Both the position numbers and the translations under genes were made by a program. The notes under the pieces are model-generated. The model did not search any database, had not been told where the DNA came from, and saw nothing but the letters and a program-made list of their open reading frames with translations. Positions 30,251 through 37,060 of a DNA stretch of 45,223 nucleotides are shown piece by piece (position 1 is the stretch's first letter; each line of letters opens with the position of its first letter). Source of the DNA: CAYRQF01 sp964615845 (lineage in GTDB: Bacteria > Patescibacteriota > Minisyncoccia > Phycocordibacterales > CSBR16-119); the NCBI GenBank assembly GCA_964615845.1, contig CAZTRC010000004.1, positions 1 through 45,223 on the forward strand, read 5' to 3'.

Positions 30251-30805
30251 ATGACTTACAACTTTTCCGCTTTCAAAGAAGCAATCAAGAAATCCGAAGA
30301 CTGGCTTGCCAAAGAATATTCTTCACTCCACACCGGCCAAGCCAATCCCGGCGTCTTAGATGGCATCATGGTGGATTCGTACGGCACCAAGCAGCCAATC
30401 AAAAACGTCGGCTCGATTTCCATCGAAGACCCGAAGACTCTCCGCGTCATTCCTTGGGACAGGGAATTGGTCAGGGAAGTCGAGAAAGAAATTCTGAAAT
30501 CAGACCTCGGGCTCTCAGTTGCTGTCGACCAGAGCGGTATGCGTGTCATCTTCCCGATGCTTACGACTGAAAACAGGGAGAAACTGGTCAAAGTTATCAA
30601 GAGCAAACTCGAAGACGCTCGCATTAGCGTCAAAAAAGAACGCGAGAACGTTATCCGCGAAATTGATCGGATGGCCCGCGAAGGCGAAATGTCCGAAGAC
30701 GAGAAAGAAAGAAGCAAGGCGGATTTGCAAAAGCTCGTCGACGAAGCCAACCAAAAACTCGAAGGAATTTTCGACAACAAAGAATCAATCGTAATGGGCA
30801 AATAA
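30251..30805 (+). CDS. frr: Ribosome recycling factor
   Basis: The 184-residue protein splits ribosomes after termination together with EF-G. Typical blocks are the N-terminal helix with WLAKEYSSLHTGQANPGVLDGI (family l..ei..iRtGRAnp.lLd.i), SIEDPKTLRVIPWDRELV (family v.d.rtl.I.pwd), LGLSVAVDQSGMRVIFPMLTTENREKLVKVIK (family lgl.p.....irv.iPpLteErR.eLvK), and a C-terminal helical end. The open frame begins at 30173, inside the upstream terminator; MTYNFSAF at 30251 is the true start. Only Arg-to-Thr change at the RtGRA site (HTGQA) is unusual. rseP follows after four bases. Confidence 0.95.
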   Translation: MTYNFSAFKEAIKKSEDWLAKEYSSLHTGQANPGVLDGIMVDSYGTKQPIKNVGSISIEDPKTLRVIPWDRELVREVEKEILKSDLGLSVAVDQSGMRVIFPMLTTENREKLVKVIKSKLEDARISVKKERENVIREIDRMAREGEMSEDEKERSKADLQKLVDEANQKLEGIFDNKESIVMGK

Positions 30806-30809
30806 AAAA

Positions 30810-31904
30810 GTGTCGGTCATTATTTTTATAATTATCCTGGCTCTCCTCATTATCGTGCACGAGTACGGGCATTTTATCGTGGCCAAAAAGGGCGGTATCA
30901 GAGTTGATGAATTCGGCCTCGGTTATCCGCCAAAAGCCAAAACGCTTTTTCGTCACAATGGCACAAATTTCACTTTGAATTGGCTACCATTTGGCGGCTT
31001 CGTGAAGATCTTTGGTGAGAATCCTGATGATGAATCTTTGAAAGGCGCTGACAAGGATAGGGCTTTCATCTCGAAGCCTCGCTGGCTCCAGGCCCTCGTC
31101 CTCTTCGCCGGACCGTTCATGAATTTTCTTTTTGCTTGGATCATCATTCTCGTGAGCCTCTGGGTAGGACTTCCGACCGGAATCGATGAGAAAATGGATA
31201 CCCGATTTGTAAGCGAACAAACGACAATCATTACCCAAGTCCTGCCGAACTCGCCGGCTGAAATCATGGGCCTAGAATCAGGTGATATTATCTCTGGACT
31301 TATTGTTGGTTCAGAGTCTTTCGACAACATTGATAGTGAAAAATTACGAGACTTGGTGATTTCAAATCCGGATGAAACATTTTATCTAAAATACAAACGT
31401 GGCAGTGAGGAATCGAGCGCCACACTTATTCCGGCTGATTTTAGTGGGGAAGGGAAATTCTTGGGACTCGGCATCAGTAATTTCGGTATCTACAAACCAA
31501 ACCTTTGGCGCGGTTTCGTCGATAGTTTCAAATTTACCGGCGCGATGATTGCGGGCATCAGTGTCGCGCTCTTTGACCTCATCAAAGGCATCTTCACCGG
31601 CGGGGCGGACATCTCGGGGCTTACGGGTCCGATTGGTATTGTCGGGCTTGTCGGCGATGCCAGTCGCCAAGGCCTCATCTACATCCTCTCTTTCGCCGCG
31701 ATCATCTCAATCAACCTCGGCGTCATCAATCTCATACCTTTTCCGGCTCTAGATGGCGGTCGGCTGCTCTTTCTCCTCATCGAAAAATTGAAGGGGGGAA
31801 GGGTAAATTACAAAGTTTTGAATTGGGTAAACTTCATCGGCTTTGGCCTCCTCATCCTCCTCATGCTTTTCGTCAGTTACAAGGATATTTTGAAATTAAC
31901 ATAG
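30810..31904 (+). CDS. rseP: RseP-like site-2 intramembrane zinc protease
   Basis: The 364-residue membrane protein has the zinc motif HEYGH (residues 17-21) in the first helix, FTLNWLPFGGFVKIFGE, FAGPFMNFLFAW in the next helices, a PDZ domain (about 115-200; VLPNSPAEIMGLESGDIISGL), and the third-ligand motif LIPFPALDGGRLLF. It cleaves membrane-bound regulators or leftover signal peptides. The start codon is GTG, four bases after the frr stop. A strong hairpin lies seven bases after its TAG. Confidence 0.93.
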   Translation: MSVIIFIIILALLIIVHEYGHFIVAKKGGIRVDEFGLGYPPKAKTLFRHNGTNFTLNWLPFGGFVKIFGENPDDESLKGADKDRAFISKPRWLQALVLFAGPFMNFLFAWIIILVSLWVGLPTGIDEKMDTRFVSEQTTIITQVLPNSPAEIMGLESGDIISGLIVGSESFDNIDSEKLRDLVISNPDETFYLKYKRGSEESSATLIPADFSGEGKFLGLGISNFGIYKPNLWRGFVDSFKFTGAMIAGISVALFDLIKGIFTGGADISGLTGPIGIVGLVGDASRQGLIYILSFAAIISINLGVINLIPFPALDGGRLLFLLIEKLKGGRVNYKVLNWVNFIGFGLLILLMLFVSYKDILKLT

Positions 31905-31911
31905 CCCTTGA

Positions 31912-31980
31912 CCCCCACACCTACTTTTTGATTGCGCCAATGGGCGCATTTGAAAAATTATCAAAAAGTAGGTGTGGGGG
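31912..31980. repeat. Long inverted repeat (21-bp arms) with an inner hairpin
   Basis: Arms 31912-31932 and 31960-31980 are perfect complements (cccccacacctactttttgat and its reverse complement). The 27-base centre holds TGCGCC/GGCGCA, a second hairpin. Arms are extended imperfectly by ttga at each outer end. No T-run follows on either strand. It may be a mobile palindromic element, a processing signal, or a regulator of the downstream gene, whose promoter begins 13 bases later. Confidence 0.85.
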
Positions 31981-31992
31981 TTGACAAACCAT

Positions 31993-32021
31993 TTGACATT
32001 AATTTGCTTTGATGATAGAAT
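31993..32021 (+). promoter_or_regulatory. Promoter of the sigma-4/HARE-HTH gene
   Basis: TTGACA (31993-31998), a 17-base spacer and TAGAAT (32016-32021). About 53 bases of leader precede the ATG at 32081. A second TTGACA lies at 31981. Confidence 0.75.
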
Positions 32022-32080
32022 CTCCGCACAAAGTAGTAAACAGGCTTTTAGCCCAAAATTTATCAAAATAACAAAGATCC

Positions 32081-33109
32081 ATGGCAATCATTTCCTTTAG
32101 ACCAAAACAGGTGAGCAAAAAGCTCCTATCTGTCCTCAAAGACAGATCTTTTGACGTCATTGCGAACCGTTATGGTTTGACTGACGACAGCGAGAGAAAG
32201 ACTCTTGAGGCTATCGGCCAGAAATACGGCATCACTCGCGAGCGTGTTCGTCAGATTGAGAATGCGGCTCTTGGCGCAATCCGAAAATCTCCCTCGATGG
32301 AAGAAAACCAACCGGTTTTTGATGAGCTTAAAGATGTCATTGAAAAGCTAGGTTTTGTCGTTGAAGAAGAAGAACTCCTAAATCACATAGCCAAAGACAA
32401 GGCGACACAAAATCATATTCACCTGTATCTGGTTTTAGGCGATGCTTTTAGCAAGCACAAAGAAGATGACCATTTCAAAACTCGTTGGGCCGTGGAGCAT
32501 CAAACTGTGGACAAGATTCATGATGCGCTCGGCAAGCTTTACGAATCTCTCGGCGACGACGAGATTATTCCGGAAACCAAGGTTATCGAAAAGTTTTTGG
32601 GGCACATCAAAGATCTCGCGGAAGAACATCGCGACGACGAAGTTGTAAAGAGATGGCTTCGAATTTCGAAGAAAGTTGGCAAGAATCCTCTCAACGAATG
32701 GGGAAGAGCCGAATCAAAAAATGTGAAGACTCGAGGCGTCAAAGATTATACGTATCTCGTTATGCGTAAACACGGCGAACCGATGCACTTCCGCGAAGTC
32801 GCCGAGGCCATCACCAAGACTTTCAACAGAAAGACTCTCGCTGCCACAACTCACAATGAACTCATCAAAGATGCTCGTTTCGTTCTTGTCGGTCGCGGTC
32901 GCTATGCTTTGAAAGAATGGGGTTACAAACCTGGAATCGTCCGCGAAGTCATCGCTTCGATCCTCAAAGAACATGGCCCGATGAACAAAGATGAAGTTGT
33001 CGATGCGGTCCTGAAAGAAAGATTCCTCAAGCGCAACACCATCCTCGTCAATCTCCATAACACCAAGCATTTCAAGAAACTCAAAGACGGACGATACGAC
33101 AACGCATAA
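32081..33109 (+). CDS. DNA-binding protein with sigma region 4-like HTH and HARE-HTH domain
   Basis: The 342-residue protein has, at residues 40-66, a clear sigma-70 region 4-type helix-turn-helix (TLEAIGQKYGITRERVRQIE). A helical, acidic middle (about 70-210) follows. The C-terminal part (about 225-340), with YLVMRKHGEPMHFREVAEAI, HNELIKDARFVLVGRGRYALKEWGY and a second repeat IASILKEHGPMNKDEVVDAVL, matches the HARE-HTH winged-helix type found in RNA polymerase delta subunits. It could modulate promoter binding by RNA polymerase. It has no region 2, so it is not a full sigma factor. It stands alone with its own promoter and terminator. Confidence 0.8.
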   Translation: MAIISFRPKQVSKKLLSVLKDRSFDVIANRYGLTDDSERKTLEAIGQKYGITRERVRQIENAALGAIRKSPSMEENQPVFDELKDVIEKLGFVVEEEELLNHIAKDKATQNHIHLYLVLGDAFSKHKEDDHFKTRWAVEHQTVDKIHDALGKLYESLGDDEIIPETKVIEKFLGHIKDLAEEHRDDEVVKRWLRISKKVGKNPLNEWGRAESKNVKTRGVKDYTYLVMRKHGEPMHFREVAEAITKTFNRKTLAATTHNELIKDARFVLVGRGRYALKEWGYKPGIVREVIASILKEHGPMNKDEVVDAVLKERFLKRNTILVNLHNTKHFKKLKDGRYDNA

Positions 33110-33118
33110 TACAAAAAT

Positions 33119-33158
33119 AATTAAAGCAAAATCCCCGAAAGGGGATTTTGCTTTAATT
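33119..33158 (+). terminator. Terminator of the sigma-4/HARE-HTH gene
   Basis: An 18-bp perfect stem with GAAA loop, whose GC-rich top (atcccc/ggggat) is followed by ttttgctttaatt within the stem. It could work on both strands. Confidence 0.8.
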
Positions 33159-33176
33159 ACATCAATTGTCTCATGT

Positions 33177-33182
33177 TATAAT
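33177..33182 (+). promoter_or_regulatory. -10 box with leaderless spacing
   Basis: TATAAT followed by seven bases (caaatct) and the ATG at 33190. Confidence 0.5.
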
Positions 33183-33189
33183 CAAATCT

Positions 33190-34443
33190 ATGTTTCCGAA
33201 TCCTTTGGAATATTTTAACGAGACATATTTGACCATTCTCTCGCGAGTCTTTAAGTATCTCGCTTATGCGATGCCTTTTATCTTGGTTGGGCTTGGCTGG
33301 AAGATGTGGGTCCGGCATCGTAATGCCGATTGGCTTTCGACACTTACTTGGGTCATGCTTGAAATCAAGATTCCGCGAGACGTCTATAAAACGCCGCTGG
33401 CTATGGAGATGGCTCTTGGGAATGCCTTGTCTCAAGCGGGAGGTGTCGGCACGAATCTCAAAAAGTATTGGCAGGGACGAGTCATAGTCTGGTTTTCTCT
33501 CGAAATAGTCTCGACCGAAGGTGAAATTCATTTTTATATCCGTACTCCGATTCAATTCCGAAATATAATCGAGTCTCAGCTATACGCCCAATATCCGCAA
33601 GCAGAAATTTTCACCGTAGATGATTATGTGCTGAAGGCTATCGCTTCGATGCATGAAGAAGAATGGGACTTGTGGGGCTGTGAACAGCATTTGAAAAAGC
33701 CTGATCCATATCCAATCAAAACGTATGTTGATTATGGTCTCGACAAAGCCACGACCAAGATCGAAGAAGAAGCCGGGCTAATTGATCCGATTACTGGCGT
33801 TCTCGAATGGATGGGTTCGATGAAAAAAGATGAGCACGTCTGGGTGCAGATAATGGTGCGTTCGAGCAAGAATAGTCACGACAAACCAGGGGCTTTTTTC
33901 GGTCAGAAAGAAGATTGGAAAGACAAAGCCAAAAGAGAAATCGATGGTATCAAGGCCAAATACGAAGGTGGGGCAGATGCGCTTGAAGCCTTGGGCAAAA
34001 AGATGAAAATGACTAAACTCGAACAAGAAACCATCACCGCCATCGAACGCAGTCTCGATAAGCCGGCTTTCGACACAGGTATCAGGACTATATATCTAGC
34101 CAAAAAGAACGCCTATCGTGGAGAAAACGTCAATGGGATTGTCGGCCTATTCCGACCGTATTCGTCGAATAATCTAAATGGTTTCAAGATTGCTCACGAA
34201 ACTGATTTTGATAATCCTTGGCAAGACTTCAGTGGCAACAAAAAAGTCGCCCTGAAAAAACATATGCTCGAAGAGTATCTTGAGCGTGCATATTTCTATC
34301 CACCTGATTCGCATCATTTCTTTACTTTGACAGCGGAAGAAATAGCAACCATTTACCACTTCCCTGGACGCGTTTCGACGACGCCAACATTCAAGCGCAT
34401 CGAATCGAAGAAATCCGAGCCGCCGGTCAATTTGCCGATGTAA
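33190..34443 (+). CDS. Membrane protein resembling the N-terminal region of VirB4/TraD-type ATPases, without the ATPase
   Basis: The 417-residue protein has one membrane segment near the N-terminus (residues 19-40, VFKYLAYAMPFILVGLGWKMWV) and a long cytoplasmic part. The part with LEIKIPRDVYKTPLAMEMALGNAL, FSLEIVSTEGEIHFYIRTPIQFRNIIESQLYAQYPQAEI, and the end FFTLTAEEIATIYHFPGRVSTTPTFKRI is typical of proteins in Gram-positive and CPR genomes that precede a TraD/VirB4-like motor domain. No Walker motif is present, and no ATPase gene follows. It may work with a motor encoded elsewhere. A longer frame begins with TTG at 33166, but the ATG has TATAAT seven bases before it. Confidence 0.65.
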   Translation: MFPNPLEYFNETYLTILSRVFKYLAYAMPFILVGLGWKMWVRHRNADWLSTLTWVMLEIKIPRDVYKTPLAMEMALGNALSQAGGVGTNLKKYWQGRVIVWFSLEIVSTEGEIHFYIRTPIQFRNIIESQLYAQYPQAEIFTVDDYVLKAIASMHEEEWDLWGCEQHLKKPDPYPIKTYVDYGLDKATTKIEEEAGLIDPITGVLEWMGSMKKDEHVWVQIMVRSSKNSHDKPGAFFGQKEDWKDKAKREIDGIKAKYEGGADALEALGKKMKMTKLEQETITAIERSLDKPAFDTGIRTIYLAKKNAYRGENVNGIVGLFRPYSSNNLNGFKIAHETDFDNPWQDFSGNKKVALKKHMLEEYLERAYFYPPDSHHFFTLTAEEIATIYHFPGRVSTTPTFKRIESKKSEPPVNLPM

Positions 34444-34452
34444 ATTTTATCT

Positions 34453-35448
34453 ATGTACGAATTTCACAGGGAAAATAATTTTGAAGCACTGCCAACGAGT
34501 AATCGGTGGAAGAAGGTCCTCATTTGGAGCATCATCCTCGGACTTTTTTTGTTTTTGGCTAGTCTTATGACCGCGCCAAAAGATTTTCCGAGTGGTGAAA
34601 TTATCACCATCGAAGATGGATATAGCTTGAATAAGATTGCCCAAGAATTTCAAGCGAAGAATCTAGTGAAATCGGCTGGATTGTTCGAGAGCCTGGTTGT
34701 ATTGCTTGAGGGTGATCGTGGTATTGCGGCAGGAGATTATGTTTTTGATACACCGATAAATTCCGTCGAGATTGCGAGGCGCGTTACTGGATCGCATTTC
34801 GGTATTGAGAAAATTGCTGTAACTTTGCCGGAAGGCTTTAACAAAAAAGAAATGAGTGTGGCGCTCGGGACAAAGCTTTCGGAATTTAATGAAGAAGAAT
34901 TTTTATTTTTGACCAAAGATCTGGAAGGCTATCTTTTTCCTGACACGTACTTTTTCTTTGCGACCGATGGCGCATCCGAGGCCGTAGAGATGCTCCAAGA
35001 CACTTTTCAGAAAAAAGTTTTGGATAATTTTGAAAGTGAAATTGCCTCATCGAGTCGAAGCCTGTCCGATATCATTATCATGGCTTCGATTATTGAAAAA
35101 GAAGCTTTTGATGGCCCTGATGAGAAGGAGATAGTCTCAGGAATCCTTTGGAAAAGACTTGATCGTGGTATGAGGCTCCAAGTGGATGCGACGCTCAAAT
35201 ACGAAATTGGCAAGGAGTCTAAAGACTTGACCCTTGATGATTTAGCCGATGATCATCCTTACAATACTTACACTCGCGCAGGTTTACCGCCGACGCCGAT
35301 CGGTAATTCTGGCACGGCTTCGATTAAAGCGGCCTTGAAACCGAAAGAATCCGAATATTTCTTTTACCTTCATGACTCTGATGGTAAGATACACTACGCC
35401 AAGACGTTCGAAGGGCACAAGAAAAATATCGCGACCTATCTCAAATAA
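34453..35448 (+). CDS. mltG: Endolytic murein transglycosylase MltG
   Basis: The 331-residue YceG/MltG-family protein has a cytoplasmic N-terminus, a single membrane helix (about 24-43, LIWSIILGLFLFLASLM), a LysM-like part (about 50-110) and the catalytic domain with MASIIEKEAF (active Glu), ILWKRLDRGMRLQVDATLKY, and the family end block YNTYTRAGLPPTPIGNSGTASIKAAL. It cuts new glycan strands near the membrane and sets their length. It follows the VirB4/TraD-like gene by nine bases and is followed by the exonuclease gene after two. Confidence 0.95.
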   Translation: MYEFHRENNFEALPTSNRWKKVLIWSIILGLFLFLASLMTAPKDFPSGEIITIEDGYSLNKIAQEFQAKNLVKSAGLFESLVVLLEGDRGIAAGDYVFDTPINSVEIARRVTGSHFGIEKIAVTLPEGFNKKEMSVALGTKLSEFNEEEFLFLTKDLEGYLFPDTYFFFATDGASEAVEMLQDTFQKKVLDNFESEIASSSRSLSDIIIMASIIEKEAFDGPDEKEIVSGILWKRLDRGMRLQVDATLKYEIGKESKDLTLDDLADDHPYNTYTRAGLPPTPIGNSGTASIKAALKPKESEYFFYLHDSDGKIHYAKTFEGHKKNIATYLK

Positions 35449-35450
35449 AT

Positions 35451-35996
35451 ATGAAAAATAATGATCTGATTTTTGTCGACATTGAAACTACCGGATTTAG
35501 TCCGGAAAAACACGAAATCATCGAACTCGCTTATATTTTGGTGCGGCAAAAAGGTGGTGAAGGTAAAGAATTTGAAATCATAGAGGAAAGGGAATTCAAA
35601 ATAAAGCCGGAGCATATCGAGACAGCGGAACCCCAAGCTCTCAAGGTAAACGGTTACGACGAAGGCCAGTGGATTTTTGCCAATAGTCTCGCTGAGGTCA
35701 TGAAAGTCTTTGCCGAGAAATCCAAGAACGCGATATTCACAGCGCACAACGTGACATTTGATTATTCTTTCGTCGAACGCGCTTTCACCAAAACTGGTAT
35801 CAAGAACGAAATGTTTTATGCCAAAATCGACACCATTTCTATCGCTTACGCCAAACTCCACGCCAATCCACTAGCCGAGAGATTTGCTCTTCAAAAACTT
35901 TGCGAATTCTTCGGTGTCCAAAACGAGCGTGCCCACTCTGCTCTCTCTGACACTCGCGCGCTTTTCGAAGTTTACAAAAAATTGATGCTCCTATAA
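35451..35996 (+). CDS. DnaQ-like 3'-5' exonuclease
   Basis: The 181-residue protein carries the DEDDh exonuclease motifs: FVDIETTGFSPEKHEIIELAY (Exo I, Asp and Glu), TAHNVTFDYSFVERAF (Exo II, Asp) and RAHSALSDTRALFEVY (Exo III, His and Asp). Such proteins proofread as the epsilon subunit of DNA polymerase III or trim other nucleic acids. There is no polymerase or helicase domain attached. It lies between mltG and mnmA with tight spacing, so it is probably part of that transcript. Confidence 0.88.
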   Translation: MKNNDLIFVDIETTGFSPEKHEIIELAYILVRQKGGEGKEFEIIEEREFKIKPEHIETAEPQALKVNGYDEGQWIFANSLAEVMKVFAEKSKNAIFTAHNVTFDYSFVERAFTKTGIKNEMFYAKIDTISIAYAKLHANPLAERFALQKLCEFFGVQNERAHSALSDTRALFEVYKKLMLL

Positions 35997-36005
35997 ACTG
36001 CGAAG

Positions 36006-37052
36006 GTGGAAGAAAAGAAGTCCAAAACCGTATTTGTCGGTGTATCCGGCGGAGTCGACAGCTCCGTTTCTTTGGCTTTGCTTAAACAGGAAGGCTATAA
36101 CGTCGTCGGTTGCTTCATCAAGACCTGGCAGCCGGATTTCGTTATATGTACTTGGAAAGAAGAACGTCGTGACGCTATGCGTGTTTGCGCACATCTCAAT
36201 GTGCCGTTCATCACTATTGACGCCGAAAATGAATACAAAGACTTAGTCGGTGAATATTTCATCAATGAATACAAGGCTGGACGCACGCCCAATCCCGATG
36301 TCATGTGCAACAAGGAAATAAAGTTTGGCGTCTTTTTACGCTACGCATTGGCACATGGCGCGGACTTTGTCGCGACTGGTCACTACGCACAAATTGAAAA
36401 TGGCAAACTTCTCGCTGGCAATGACCCTCTGAAGGATCAATCATATTTTCTCTGGACACTCACTTCCGAGCAGCTCCCGCGCATCCTTTTCCCTGTCGGG
36501 CATTTGGAGAAAAAGGAAGTCAGGCGTTTAGCTGAGAAATTTGGCTTACCGACGGCTGAGAAGAAAGATTCCCAAGGCGTTTGTTTCTTGGGGCCGATTG
36601 ATATGAAAGAATTTTTGTCGCACTACATTCCAAAACAGCCGGGGGACGTTTTGAATACAGAGGGCAAAAAAATCGGCCATCACGACGGCGCATTGTTTTT
36701 TACCTTAGGCGAGCGTCACGGGTTTACAATTACCGATAAAGGCAGTGATGACGAACGCCTGTATGTTGTCGATCGCGATCTTTCGAACAACACCATCGTT
36801 GTTTCCACTAACCCTCAAGGTTCGACCTTGGGGGTTGGCGGCAGGGAAGTGAGACTTCAAAATGTGAATTGGCGAGAAACGCCGATGGCGGACAAAAAAT
36901 ATGGCGCGCGAGTCCGGTATCAGCAACCGCTTCAGTCCTGTACTGTGACTAGGGAAAGCGTCATTTTTGACCAGGAGCAGATTGCCGCGTCAGGCCAGTC
37001 TGTTGTCGTCTATGATGGAGAAACATGTCTCGGCGGCGGAATTATTGTATAA
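36006..37052 (+). CDS. mnmA: tRNA-specific 2-thiouridylase MnmA
   Basis: The 348-residue enzyme thiolates U34 of tRNA-Lys, -Glu and -Gln. It has the PP-loop GVSGGVDSSVSLALL, CNKEIKFGVFLRYAL (first catalytic Cys), GADFVATGHYAQ, KDQSYFLWTL, and SQGVCFLG (second Cys), then C-terminal beta barrels. An insert, FVICTWKEERRDAMRVCAHL, replaces the usual D-CTAEED segment in part. An in-frame palindrome at 36808-36838 encodes TNPQGSTLGVG in the loop before the C-terminal barrel. The start is GTG. The stop overlaps the TATAAT box of alaS. Confidence 0.95.
   Translation: MEEKKSKTVFVGVSGGVDSSVSLALLKQEGYNVVGCFIKTWQPDFVICTWKEERRDAMRVCAHLNVPFITIDAENEYKDLVGEYFINEYKAGRTPNPDVMCNKEIKFGVFLRYALAHGADFVATGHYAQIENGKLLAGNDPLKDQSYFLWTLTSEQLPRILFPVGHLEKKEVRRLAEKFGLPTAEKKDSQGVCFLGPIDMKEFLSHYIPKQPGDVLNTEGKKIGHHDGALFFTLGERHGFTITDKGSDDERLYVVDRDLSNNTIVVSTNPQGSTLGVGGREVRLQNVNWRETPMADKKYGARVRYQQPLQSCTVTRESVIFDQEQIAASGQSVVVYDGETCLGGGIIV
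36808..36838. repeat. In-frame palindrome in mnmA (PQGSTL type)
   Basis: A 14-bp stem with two G-T pairs around tcg: ctaaccctcaaggt and accttgggggttgg. It reads NPQGSTLGV in MnmA and NPQGRTLRV on the other strand. The core is the same as in priA and murE. Confidence 0.85.
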
Positions 37053-37053
37053 T
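37048..37053 (+). promoter_or_regulatory. -10 box of alaS, leaderless, overlapping the mnmA stop
   Basis: TATAAT contains the mnmA TAA and is followed by seven bases (ctcattt) and the alaS ATG. Confidence 0.5.
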
Positions 37054-37060
37054 CTCATTT

